Assembly (NCBI GenBank): GCA_012845835.1
Contig: JABAKD010000014.1
Span: 2,901,710-2,965,709, forward strand
Direction of reading: 5' to 3'
Length of the DNA: 64,000 nt
Origin: Undaria pinnatifida
Lineage: Eukaryota; Sar; Phaeophyceae; Laminariales; Alariaceae
Shown piece after piece: positions 54,283 through 64,000 of this stretch; positions within the stretch are counted from its first letter, which is position 1; each line of letters begins with the position of its first letter. The notes beneath the pieces were generated by a model. It searched no databases. It was not told the origin of the DNA and saw nothing but the letters and a program-made list of their open reading frames with translations. Both the position numbers and the translations under genes were made by a program.

Positions 54283-54455
54283 GGAGTCGGTGAGCTTCGA
54301 ACACACGGTTCTAAATTAAAACGCTGTCACCCTAACATAAAAAACCCCACCCCTAAAAAAAAACGGGAGTCGGTGAGCCTCGAACCCACGATTCTAAGTT
54401 AATACGCTGTCACCCTGAGAAACATAAAAAATCCTGCAGTCGGTGAGCCTTCCGT
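54283..54455 (-). repeat. Tandem tRNA-like units
   Basis: On the minus strand, two units of about 75-80 bp (about 54280-54345 and 54364-54425) read GGGTGACAGCGT, TTAACTTAGAATCG, GTGGGTTCGAGGCTCACCGA. They carry a B box and a possible T arm; a third, truncated unit is at 54435-54452. Probably tRNA-derived repeats rather than functional tRNAs, since no complete cloverleaf is visible. Confidence 0.6.
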
Positions 54456-54984
54456 TCTCTCATTATTTCGGTTTAATTCAGATTCTTGTTAACAACAGTA
54501 GTAGCTGATCGCACTAAATATTAATCTTCATATGATACCATTTATATTACCGAGTCATGTCACCATGCAAGAGTTGCGAAGTTGTTTCCCCGCATGGAGA
54601 ATAAATTTTATCTCCTATTATTAATTACAGTGATTATTGGTACTTAGGTTACTGAGTCAGGTTATATATATGAAGAATCGCTGAATTAATTGGAAGTATA
54701 CCTCGTACTCATCATGGTAAATTAACGCGTTGGAGCATGGATTATAGTGAGCATCATCGGCAAGCTGTGGTATACTCATGGTACTTCCCTTGTATAGGCA
54801 GTGCACAGAAGCCGTGTACATCCAGTCCGTCCCATCCTTCCTGACTTGGTATGGTCGCTCCAATATGAATGCTTGTACCCCGACCATGATGACATGTCAT
54901 TCTCGTTTTCTTAGACCGCACTTATTTTCAGTTGTATTATTATTTATTTATTTTCAGTTATATATATTCACTCGTATACTATTA

Positions 54985-55083
54985 CGGGGGACCATAGTAA
55001 ATAGGACCTACGGTACACACAAAAACCAATGTATTTCCCTATTTTGACTAACAATATTTGGTCCTATTTACTATGGTCCCCCG
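54985..55083. mobile_element. Perfect-TIR MITE, 99 bp
   Basis: A 28-bp perfect inverted repeat: 54981-55008 (ATTACGGGGGACCATAGTAA ATAGGACC) against 55060-55087. Within it TA flanks CGGGGGACCATAG...CTATGGTCCCCCG on both sides, as for Tc1/mariner-related MITEs. The perfect arms point to a young insertion. No other copy in the window. Confidence 0.85.
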
Positions 55084-55094
55084 TAATAAACTCC

Positions 55095-56600
55095 TTCATC
55101 ACCAAATGTTTACCTGTATGTTTGCCGCAGATGAAGGAAGTCTTTCAGTTTTTTACCACATGAACAGCTTAGCAATGCACTTGAACATGTCACTAAGGCT
55201 CCCTGGTTCCCCTCAGTCTCTACCGGACGGTACTATAGCACAAAAGGCTGAGCTCAAAGCCTTGATTTCGCACACAACGAAGGTTGAAGCCAGGAACCAA
55301 TACCGAATAAATGTACAAGCGCATTGCTTATTTTTTGTGTAGTTATTTTTCCATGATCTTGATTGAAGTACCTGTGTACGAAACGGAAATACAAAAAGAT
55401 TAGTTCATCCGTTTCACGGCTATATTTCATGTATACGTACTAGACAGTAAGAGGCAGATAAGTTGGGAGATCAGTCATAATGTTGCTTATTATTGAATTT
55501 TGCAAGCGGGAGGTTGGTTCTGTTGATAAGTAGATACATTTAACAATCTTGAGGTTGGTTCTATGTTAAGAAATAAATAAGTTGGGGTTTCAACTTAGAT
55601 TTTGATAATGTATTATTTTGTATCTCCTACCCAAATGGCGAGGGACATTTGGGTTTTCAATGTTCCCCCTCACAGTCAATTTAGGTATGATGCACTAATA
55701 TTCTCAGGAATATTGGTGAATAATACCTTCCTTGATTGTACTATGTTATGATTTTTTTTTGTGTCACTTAGGTGCTACGAAAAGGAGATAGTTATTAACG
55801 GCTTGATGTATGATATATTTCATCAGTGGATCATGAATGCATTTAAGCTCCTGTATTTTAACAATCGTTTAATATCATTTTATTATAATAACTTCGTTAG
55901 TCCGTTAACCTTTGGATAAATCTCTATTTTTCTAAATAACGCATGAAATTACTTTTTACTTCTTACGCATGCCTGTCTTATTATTCCTAACCCCTGCGCC
56001 CATTCTACGTAATTTGGTGGTCTACCACGTCAGCCCTTTTATGAAAACATGGTGGTGAGTACGTAGGGTGGGCGGGAGGGTTATTCCCGTATGTGCATTT
56101 TATAAATTTATTCGGATAAGGTCAGTTTCAATTTCAAACATAGGTTAAATGCCAATTTTATGCTTTGCAAATTACATCAATCGTCAATTTTTACGGTTGC
56201 CTGATCATAAATTTAGGCAATGGTAGTAATGGGTCTACATTATGTTGTAATATATAATGTTATTTTACGACAATCTCTCAGCTAAAAGAAATTTGTAGGA
56301 AAATTTGAACAATATCACAATCCTTGATCAATTCCAACACTGGTAGGCTTCTGTAACTTCAAAAAGCGTAGGGTGTTGTTAAGAAATACCCTAATGGATC
56401 GATACTCATAAGAGTCGAATAGCGTCAACGGAATGCACTTACGTGACCATTGCTCTTTGTGTACGCCGAGAAAGCTTTTTGGAACTAAGAACGAAGGTGT
56501 GAGGGACGTTTGGGAATTTCAACGTTCATATGCACGAGAGTTATTTTTTGACTCCACATTTTTTAGAGCCTGTCCTGCGACCACGAACTAGATCGTGACG
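55095..56600. other. AT-rich intergenic-type DNA
   Basis: No gene. A plus-strand frame at 55058-55342 (94 codons, including LVLFTMV and MNSLAMHLNMSLRLPG) partly overlaps the MITE and is unconvincing. The motif GAGGGACATTTGGGTTTTCA (55639) recurs as GAGGGACGTTTGGGAATTTC (56499). Confidence 0.5.
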
Positions 56601-56639
56601 ATGAGTCGATGTGGTAGCAACGAAAACTACCTTTGTAAC

Positions 56640-56950
56640 TATTGCTGCGGCGACCTTTGAAAACCTTTATATGCCCCTTTGTATATACCTGCCTAGTTTT
56701 CCATTAAATAGAAGGCGTTGCGATTTGGGTGACACCAATGACGCTATTCGAGCTTCCTTTTTGAATACACTATCTGTACCTGCCGGATGTTGTAGTTGGT
56801 AGAAGGCATGACGCTTGAAAAGCCTTTCTAATGTCCTTTGTGTGCTGCACCTGCCGGGGATGGTATTGATTGATAACAGGTAAGTTTGCTTTAACCCCTG
56901 CTCTTCCTCTTTTATGTTTTGAACCTGCCTGGTGTTCTATTTCAAAGGAG
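56640..56950 (+). repeat. Degenerate tandem repeat of about 100 bp
   Basis: Three diverged units each contain a C.TTT.TATGTCCTTTGT-like start and an ACCTGCC(T/G)GG motif (near 56690, 56778, 56850, 56930). Low similarity. Confidence 0.45.
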
Positions 56951-57206
56951 TCACGCCGGTTGGACGCCCCTGACGATGCTTTCCGAGCGAAGGAAAGGTG
57001 GAGAGGTGGGACCTTTGAGGGCTACCGTTGCGCCGCCCGCCTCGACCACGTGGCAGACGGCGGAGGTCATGCGACCTCCGTCCGGCATCAAGTGGGAACA
57101 GGTGGGTCGCGACGTAACTCTTTTTGGGGCCCAGCTATATCAAACAGTAAAACAAGCAGTACGACTTTATTACCGTGTATCTCCCTCTATAGTGCCGGTT
57201 GAGTAG
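56919..57206 (+). CDS. Weak hypothetical ORF
   Basis: 95 codons (TMLSERRKGGEVGPLRATVA, SGIKWEQVGRDVTLFGAQLY), preceded by a possible splice donor CAGGTAAGT at 56877-56885. An overlapping frame is also open, and its 3' end runs into a MITE. Unrecognised. Confidence 0.25.
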   Translation: MNLPGVLFQRSHAGWTPLTMLSERRKGGEVGPLRATVAPPASTTWQTAEVMRPPSGIKWEQVGRDVTLFGAQLYQTVKQAVRLYYRVSPSIVPVE

Positions 57207-57357
57207 TGCCGGTTGCCCGCTGTAGTGCCCGTGACATCGCTTGGCACAGATGGGAACAACCAGTAGCGGCAGTACGCGAAGTAGTTCCGGTTGTTGCTAT
57301 ATTGCCGGCATTTCCGGCTGGCATATACCGGCACTACAGAAGGGCTCCGACTGCTGT
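57163..57357. mobile_element. MITE family M, copy 3
   Basis: Right end TACAGCAGTCGGAGCCCTTC, then TGTAGTGCCGG on the minus strand; left end CTCCCTCTATAGTGCCGG. Internal GGCACAGATGGGAACAAC is the reverse complement of GTTGTTCCCATCTGTGCC at 37262. Confidence 0.72.
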
Positions 57358-57519
57358 AACCGTCTAGCAAGAAAGAGCGTACAACAGCGGTGTAAGTATC
57401 AACATCATCTGCGCAACTTTAAGGTATACGCTGTCCTCCTAGGCAGCTATTAATAACAATTAATCGGTGACTTACTACTGGTATGGCTAGCCTACCTCAC
57501 AGCCCTACTTTATGAAAAA

Positions 57520-57640
57520 GTTGAAGTCGCTTCAGCTGTGACATGAAAGATTTCGTCGAGACACATCTTTGCAAGCTGTGTGTATAATATTTCGGTCGCG
57601 AGTGCTACGAAGCATGAATGTCCTCAATACATACAGGTAC
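57520..57640 (-). mobile_element. Diverged family A fragment
   Basis: TTCAGCTGTGACATGAAAGA, TTTGCAAGCTGTGTGTATAA, GTCCTCAATACATACAGGT. Older than the other copies. Confidence 0.6.
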
Positions 57641-58173
57641 AACTATGTTGGCGCTTACACGAGAGCGGCCGAAGGGTCCGATTTAGACTAGGTGTCGAGT
57701 TGTCTTCGAGATAACTCGAGCTGAGGTCCGCCTCTCGGCGCGCTGTTTGCTGGAGGTTCCTCAGCTTGCTCGACTCCCCCGATCCTGCCGGGGTCGGCGT
57801 CGGTCGTGGTCGCCTCGTCTCTCTGCCGTGAGTCCTTTTCTTGCTGTTTTGCTCAAAATACGGGATGCGGCATGAGTTCGATTTGGGCATGATTTAGCTC
57901 CACATTCCCCATGGTAGGAAACGCCCGGCAAATCTCGACAAAATATTCTCGATCCTGGCTCTGTACTCTGCAGCTGGCTGTATAGAGCGCAGATGACAGA
58001 CAAGAGTATGTGTTTGTATTCGCCCGTGGTATACTTCTGCTGCCGCTCTGCTTCTCTGTGCTGTTATCCTGCTGTTGCTGCAGCTGCAGTGCTGCTGCTT
58101 GCTGCTGCTGTTCGTCATCGTGTGTGCTGGATGACGCAATTTGTTGTGGTGGTTTATTGCACCTGACTAACAA
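57624..58173 (-). CDS. Possible decayed gag-like ORFs
   Basis: Minus-strand frame 58173-57853 (106 codons): Gln-rich (QQQQAAALQLQQQQ) then REYFVEICRAFPTMGNVELN. It overlaps a second frame 57890-57624 with a basic Pro/Arg stretch (ETRRPRPTPTPAGSGESSKL) and an Arg/Leu-rich tail. The two frames could be one protein separated by a frameshift. Gag-like composition only; unrecognised. The plus-strand Cys/Leu ORF over the CTG-rich tract is its shadow. Confidence 0.3.
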
Positions 58174-58309
58174 AGTTATTTGTACTGCTATACCCCTTGG
58201 CAGTACTGTCTCATGTGCAGCCTCGATTTACCTGTAATCCTACACTCATAATACATATATAAATATATATATATATAATCGTTCCTTGAATATCGAGTCA
58301 TTCCTTGGT

Positions 58310-58640
58310 GTCATGGACTTTGGTCAGGGGTTTTTTGTCTCGGCCTAAGTATGCGATTCGCGGAACTGGAATTCTCGGTCGAATATGGCTTGGTTCGAGC
58401 GCCGCCTTCGGGGGGCGGCTCCAACGCCCCTCGTCCTGCCGTGTCCGTTCCGCACATCGACGTGAACGCGGACGGGTGCCGAGCGAGACGAGCGAGTGTC
58501 GAGGAGGAGTTTTGGAAGATTGGTTGAATCTTAATGGCTGCAACGCCTGAATGATTTACAAAATTGGCATCATTTCCAAACGGTACGTGATAATGTTTGG
58601 AATTTTGCGGTGGCATGCTCTCGAGCGTTAGTTTCTTTGC
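58310..58640. repeat. Family D (340-bp) single unit
   Basis: GGTCAGGGGTTTTTTGTCTC, ATTCGCGGAACTGGAATTCT, GGGGGGCGGCTCCAACGCCC, ATCGACGTGAACGCGGACGG, TTTTGCGGTGGCATGCTCTC. Collinear with 39345 and 61660 units. Confidence 0.88.
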
Positions 58641-59505
58641 TGTACTTTTTTACTAGTTCGTTTGGTTTCTTGCTCGGCATTTTATTGCTTTTGTTTCTGC
58701 TCGTTTTGCCAGCTGGAAATTCAATTTTTTAGTGTGGGTTCACCTAAAACGTGACACAACTTACCGACGATATCCAACAACTTCGTGACACAAATTACCG
58801 ACGGCAAGACGTTTCGTGACAAAATAACTCCCAAATCATGATGCTTTCACAAAACAGAATTTCGAGACAAAACCAAGCAGGTAGAGCCGTCTCTTCGGCC
58901 TTTGGCCCTGGCTTTAGCACGGCCGCTGACACTCCAGCCAGCCTCTGCTGTAGGCATGAACGAGTGCGGTTGATTCGCAGCGAACTATCCCGCTGTGCTC
59001 GCTTCTATGTGGTCATTGTCCATGCCATTTCATGTCACCTCCTGTTTTGAGCTCGTCGTCGTACGGTTGAGGTACGAGGAAACCCGCACGTACTCGGTGA
59101 GAACAGCAGTATGTACGACGAGCATGAACGCCAACTGACGACATTGGCAAACACACAACATCAGGTGTAGCAGCAGTCGCCAAAGGGCGAAACGTCTAGC
59201 ACATTATGCAGCAAGAATTAGCAACCAGAACTACAGCAGATAGCTCAAAGTGCAGTGCGAGTGCCGTTGGCAAGTTTAGTCGTACACGCATCACTCTCAA
59301 GAGCCAACAAGAGGCAGGGCAGGGGCCCCCAACACACAGACACGTGACAACCACGGCCAGCTGTCGATCGCGTAATTGGCCGGTAGTCCGTGCTTCGGTG
59401 GGTGTATCGGAAGTCGTTCGTAGTACTACTGCTGTAGACCGTCGAAAGACCACGTGACATGTGACATCCCGTTCTGGTGGCAGCCTCGCCAGTAGACCCC
59501 CCAAA
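58641..59505. other. No supported gene
   Basis: Two overlapping opposite frames (59196-59504 and 59206-59457) without recognisable domains. Confidence 0.4.
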
Positions 59506-59925
59506 AATTATTTTTCTTTTCTTTTTCTTGGCCCCATGCATCCATTTCCTTTCTTTTCTTTGTTCTTTGTTTCTTTTTTCCAATTGACTTGCGTCTGTTG
59601 TGCGTATGCGTAGTGATAGATACTACGTGTGATATATACGTGGTAGTATTTCTTGGGTGGCAAGCGGTATAGTCGGTTTTCCCAGGCGCGAGTAATGAGA
59701 CGTATGCACTGGTATGGACCTGGCACATCGTATACTGACTCCCGATCTCACTTTTACATGTTTCTGGCGGAGGCATGAATTGCGTCAGCTGTGATTTATG
59801 CGTGTACCACCTTGGGTTGTTTGTGTTTTTCCCTAGGGTATGCCTCTGCTCCAGAGTGGCTGGAACCAGTCCTGTGACCACGGACTGGATTGTGCGAGTT
59901 AATGTGAGAACAACAACAACTGAAA
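59506..59925 (+). mobile_element. Retroposon family B, copy 5 (5'-truncated)
   Basis: Starts in a short pyrimidine tract, then CCAATTGACTTGCGTCTGTT, GGCGGAGGCATGAATTGCGT, CCAGTCCTGTGACCACGGAC and the end GAGTTAATGTGAGAA(CAA)3. Confidence 0.82.
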
Positions 59926-60469
59926 TATTGCCTGTTTCTCGACCTTTCAGCTGCTTCCTGCAAATTTGGTTTTTCTGCTAACACGATTTTGAACCTTTTC
60001 GCGATTTTTTCTTTTTTTTTGTCTAGTAAGTTGATTTGCCGCTAATTTGCCGCCTGTGCATTAGTTGCGGAACGGTCCAGCTTTAGCTTTGCTTTGATTA
60101 CCACCATTTGTTTTGTAGTTGGCGAAGCTTCATCGGCTGAGATCTGGGCTTGGCTCATCCGCTCCACACCGCCCAGCACCCCATGGCAGCGCTATAGCTC
60201 ACAGCAACGAAGCGCCGTGCAGTGCCCTGCGGCTCAGCTCAGCAGCGCACCGCAGCGCAGCGCTAGCTCAGCAGAGCGAAGCGCTATGCTTTGCCGTGCT
60301 CTGCCGTCGCGATCGTTCGTTGTTCATTATATCTAAAACTCCGCATAGGCTGATATTCAGATATTTGGCGCTTTATTCTATATCGCGTCAACCATCGTAA
60401 TATCATACAATATGGGGGAGGGAATGTCATCTCTATGCAAAGATCCTGTTTTGTTTTAATCAATTGTCA
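59926..60469. other. No supported gene
   Basis: 60150-60310 is GC-rich with CAGCGCAGCGC / CAGCTCAGCAG repeats, so its two open plus-strand frames are compositional. Confidence 0.5.
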
Positions 60470-60802
60470 GCCGGCCGCCCCGGTGGTCTAGTGGTTTTAC
60501 CCTCGAATACCTCCAACGTTTGGTTGTCCTTGAGTTCGACACCCACCACGATGAAATATTACTTAATTTGCAAAAATGCAATAAAAAAAAGAGATCAACT
60601 GCTGAGAGCGCCTGCTAGGTACAATTCGACGCGAGTCGACGAGGGAAGAAAATGCTCGATTCTCCTCGCGGTAAAAATGAAGGCACGTGCCGAAGTGGGG
60701 AGGGAGGAGGAGGACCCGCTATGTGACCCCGGATCTGAGTTACTACTGGGAAAGAGCGCGAGAATGGTGCGGGGATGATAAATGGGATGAAGAAAAAAAA
60801 TG
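60470..60802 (+). mobile_element. SINE-2, best-preserved copy
   Basis: Head GCCGGCCGCCCCGGTGGTCT, canonical A box TGGTCTAGTGG (60483-60493), B box GAGTTCGACACCC (60533-60545). Body GAGTCGACGAGGGAAGAAAA, GAAGTGGGGAGGGAGGAGGA, CCCGGATCTGAGTTACTACT; end AATGGGATGAAGAAAAAAAA. Confidence 0.9.
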
Positions 60803-61500
60803 TTGCAAAGAAAGGTATATGATTATTTCTACCAGTAAATACTATGTCAATCTCTGGGAAATACGCACGGCACCATCAGCAGTCGTCATGGTAGACACTC
60901 CGGATATTATGTATTGAGGGGACGCGTCCGATTTCGACAACGTGAAAGCACCCACGAAGCAAAGATAGCAGACACACATATCCCGCCTTCTCGAGAAAAA
61001 ACAGAGAAGAAGCGCTACGCCAACCTCCCGTACGAGCAAAGCCACCCCCGCACCTATCTTAGACAGCGCCGCCTCAACGAGAGATCGCCCTCCTCTTCTT
61101 CGTTTGTCTCCTCGCCCGCAACCACGCAGACCTATCAATGCGACAGCCTTCACGTAACAAACAAAGCAATCTTCTTCCAAACCCTCGCCGGCTGACATGG
61201 CCCCATGTCGACGTTTGATGCAAACCGACTTTGCATCCTGTCGACTTCGAACCTCCATTGCCACGGAGACAGCAGTGCAGTCTCTTCATTAATGCCAAGG
61301 CCTCTTTCGTTTCGCCTAGAGGCGACGCAGGTTCTCAATAATACTATTTTCGGTATTTTTGTTTGATAGACGCCAACTTTTACTCGACGGATCATTTAAC
61401 ATAGTAGTGTGTTTCGCCTATCCTTGCCTTCTTTGTTGTATAATATTACGTTTTTTTTCTGTCAAATCATGATTTTCATAATCCCATGTTAAACTCTTGG
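60803..61500. other. No supported gene
   Basis: Opposing frames at 60842-61264 (minus, 140 codons) and 60914-61195 (plus, 93 codons) overlap; neither is recognised. The minus frame has a Cys-rich stretch RDMCVCYLCFVG. Confidence 0.35.
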
Positions 61501-61551
61501 CATTACTTTAAAGTTCAATGCATGCCAAATCGGACAGCTACACCCTAAGTT

Positions 61552-61626
61552 GTCGAAGTGCTGCCCTGCCCTACCCGAAGCATGGGCGCCGGCGAATGCC
61601 GGCGCCCATGCGGAGCCCTTGTACAT
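61552..61626. repeat. Hairpin repeat with 14-bp perfect stem
   Basis: GCATGGGCGCCGGC-GAAT-GCCGGCGCCCATGC at 61580-61611, within the repeat GAAGTGCTGCCCTGCCCTAC ... CGGAGCCCTTGTA shared with 43758-43825, where the stem is shorter. Could be a terminator-like or transposon-end hairpin. Confidence 0.85.
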
Positions 61627-61659
61627 ATATATACTTATTCTTTTCTTTTAAAGGACAGG

Positions 61660-62060
61660 GATTTGGTCAGGAGCTTTTTTCGTCTCAATCTCAGTATGGG
61701 ATTCTGGGAACTGGAATTTCTCGGCCAAATCGCTTCGTTCGAGCGCCGTCTTCGGGGGGCGGCTCCAATGCCCCTCGTCCTGCCTTATCCGTTCCGCCCC
61801 TCGACGTGAACGCGGGTGGACGCTGAGCGAGACAAGCGAGAAGTTGCGAAAATGTTGTATTTTGAGAAGGTAATATCGAGCCTCCGGTTGGATCTTGACG
61901 TCTGCAGCGTCTGCAGCGTCTGCAGAGCGTGATAATTTTCAAAATTGGCATCCATTTCAGACGGTAGTTGCCAAAGTTTTGAATTTTGCGGTGGTATACT
62001 CTCGAGGGTTTGTTTTGCTTGACATTTGCAGAGCTTGAACGAATAAAACACGGGAAAACG
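61660..62060. repeat. Family D unit at left end of the E array
   Basis: GGTCAGGAGCTTTTTTCGTC, GGGGGGCGGCTCCAATGCCC, CCTCGACGTGAACGCGGG, a triplicated GTCTGCAGC motif (61901-61926) and GAATTTTGCGGTGGTATACT. Confidence 0.88.
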
Positions 62061-64000
62061 TTTTTTTTAACGGCATTTTAAATGGCACCATTTCCAAATT
62101 GGCATCATTTGCAAACTCCTCTCCCAGGCAACCTGATATATGCTCAAAATCGTTTTATGCGCGACGTATTATGCAAATATGTGGCCAAGTTGCGACCGCG
62201 TAAATAATTGCGAGCTTAGTTAGGCTTTGACCCAATAGGCGAACGTTTTATGGGCGAGCTATGATGCAAATAACAAGCCGAACTGCGACCGCGAAAATAA
62301 TTGCGAGGTCGCTAGTTAGGCTTTGACCCAATAGGCGAATAAAATCAGCATTTTCAGCCTCCTTTTTCGGGGTCGCATAAGCGACCAAGAGGTGATTATG
62401 CAGGCAAGTATTACGAAGTGAATTGTTGCCTTATTATGTAGCGAGTAGCATGCCAAAAACCGCGAAAATAATTGCGAGCTTTTAGTTAGGCTTTGACCCA
62501 ATAGACGAATGAAATCGAGATTTTCAGCCTCTTTTTTCGGAGTCGCATAAGCGACCAAGAGGTGACAATGCGGGCAAGAATTCCATGAAACAAACCTGAA
62601 GAGGAAAACAAACGATAGGAGTTGTGAAGAATGTGATACAAGAAGATTAGAAAGACTGCAAGACGAACAGCATACGTCCACAGAAACGCATATTATACCA
62701 GTAGTAGATCGCTCTATTTCGTCCTTTTACACTGCGTTTGGTGCTATTTAAGTGTTCGTCATTTGGAGTGTGCTCGGTCTGCACGTCAACCTGATATAGG
62801 CTCAAAATCGTTTTTTGCGCGACCTATTATGCAAATAAATACCCAAATTGCGACCGCGAAAATAATTTAAGCGACCAAGAGGTGATAATGCGGGCAAGAA
62901 TTCCATGAAAAAAAACTGAAAAGAAAACAAACGATAGGAGTTGTGAAGAATGTGATGCAAGAAGATTAGAAAGACTGCAAGATGAACAACATACGTCCAC
63001 AAGAACGCGTGTTATACCAGTAGTAGATCGCTCTAATTCGTCCTTTTATATTGCATTTGGTGCTGTTCAAGTGTTTCTCATTTGGAGCGTGCTTGGTCTG
63101 CACGTCAACCTGATATAGGTTCAAAATCGCTTTTTTGCGCGACCTGTTATGCAAATAACGTCTGCAGAGCGTGAACGAATAATATAACCTGGGCTTTTTT
63201 TTTAATGGAGTTTTAAATATCATTATTTTCAAATTGACATTATTTGCAAACCCCTCTTCCCAAGCAACCTAATATAGGCTCAAAATCGTTTTATTGCTCG
63301 ACGTATTATGCAAATATGTAGCCAAATTGCGACCGCGCAAATAACTGCGAGCTTGGTTAGGCTTTGACCCAACAGGCAAACGTTTTATGGGCGACCTATG
63401 GTGCAAATAACAAGCCAAATTGCGACCCGCGAAAATATTTGCGAGGTCGTTAGTTAGGCTTTGACCCAATAGGCGAATGAAATTGGAATTTTGGGATTTT
63501 TTTTTTCGGGGCCGCATAAGCGACCAAGAGGTGATTATGCAGGCAAGTACTACGAATTTAATTGTTGCCCTATCTACGCAAGCAAGTAGCATGCCAAAAA
63601 CCACGAAAATAATTGCGAGCTTTTAGTTAGGCTTTGACTCAATAGGCGAATGAAATCGAGATTTTCAGCCTCTTTTTTCGGAGTCGCAAAGCGACCAAGA
63701 GGTGACAGTGCGGGCAAGAATTCCATGAAACAAAACTGAAAAGAAAACAAACGATAGGAGTTGTGAAGAATGTGATACAAGAAGATCAGAAAGACTGCAA
63801 GACGAACAGCATACGTCCACAGAAACGCATATTATACAAGTAGTAGATCGCTCTATTTCGTCCTTTTACATTGCGTTTGGTGCTATTCAAGTGTTTGTCA
63901 TTTGGAGCGTGCTTGGTCTGCACGTCAACCTGATAAAGGCTCAAAATCGTTTTTTGCGCGACCTATTATGCAAATAAATAACCGAAGTGCGACCGCGAAA
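62061..64000. repeat. Higher-order array (family E), period about 1.14 kb
   Basis: Sub-unit of about 93 bp (TGCGACCGCG at 62191 and 62284, with GGCTTTGACCCAATAGGCGA). Larger units repeat GCAAAC(T/C)CCTCT at 62111 and 63246 (1135 bp) and AAACGATAGGAGTTGTGAAG at about 62609 and 63749 (1140 bp), with a partial extra copy at about 62930. The array continues beyond the right edge and includes GAATTCCATGAAA...CTGAA and GTAGATCGCTCTA blocks also seen at 40391-40510. Phe/Leu-rich minus-strand frames over it are not convincing genes. Confidence 0.88.

Noticed and set aside
54283-54425. Two functional tRNA genes on the minus strand
   Set aside because: B box and T arm are present, but I could not pair an acceptor stem or D arm; the tandem, decaying copies look like tRNA-derived repeats.
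61580-61626. Helitron 3' end (hairpin near the terminus)
   Set aside because: The expected CTRR after the hairpin is absent, no 5' TC end or Rep/helicase ORF is seen.
62316-63780. Hydrophobic minus-strand ORFs over the right-end array
   Set aside because: Frames shift between otherwise similar repeat units, so they are not conserved as proteins.

Overview
The window looks like nuclear DNA of a eukaryote made almost entirely of transposons, satellites and their nested remains. I find no intact host gene, rRNA gene, functional tRNA gene or CRISPR array. The degraded reverse transcriptase at the left edge, a mariner-like transposase and a short TTAGGG-like tract suggest a stramenopile, possibly a brown alga. 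That is an inference from the style of the repeats, not a proof.

Layout. 1-2420: minus-strand RT-RNase H wreck of an LTR/DIRS-type retrotransposon. 2570-5470: one 114-115 bp satellite array, split by a 1.2 kb LTR element (3638-4840) with a clean 5-bp target duplication. 5557-5939: a 383-bp miniature LTR element (TRIM) carrying a tRNA-like 3' half; a second copy is at 49511-49860. 6255-12735: copies of retroposon family B, with a polypurine/polypyrimidine tract and a (CAA)n tail, including an inverted pair. 13118-14581: a long foldback element containing a nested 393-bp terminal-inverted-repeat (TIR) element. 16049-18600: a gag-like ORF with a tandem duplication, one copy of which is cut by a hAT-like element. 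19.5-24.8 kb: tRNA-headed SINEs, a 40-bp dyad satellite (family C), family A and family B. 25.6-29.5 kb: 400-bp direct repeats enclosing a minus-strand ORF of about 323 codons broken by one TAA. 29.6-36.8 kb: family A copies, inverted family C copies and a deleted mariner element. 36.8-45.4 kb: foldbacks, small TA-flanked MITEs, a 20-bp minisatellite and a 340-bp satellite. 45.5-54 kb: SINEs, TRIM copy 2 and a head-to-head family A pair. 54-61 kb: tRNA-like tandem copies, a 28-bp perfect-TIR MITE, AT-rich empty DNA and weak ORFs. 61.5-64 kb: the 340-bp satellite joined to a 1.1-kb higher-order array that runs off the right edge.

Three families behave like retroposons. Family A copies share one fixed end and are truncated at variable points on the other side. 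Family B copies share a (CAA)n end. The tRNA-headed SINE-1 shares the last stretch of family B (a CTGTGACCACGG motif followed by GTGAGA), as expected if both use the same reverse-transcriptase partner. Several insertions can be dated relative to each other because the empty site is also present in the window: hAT-like into a duplicated gag fragment, the 393-bp element into one foldback arm, mariner into family A, and the LTR element into the satellite. Family names (A, B, C, D, E, K, M, SINE-1, SINE-2) are local labels used only here.
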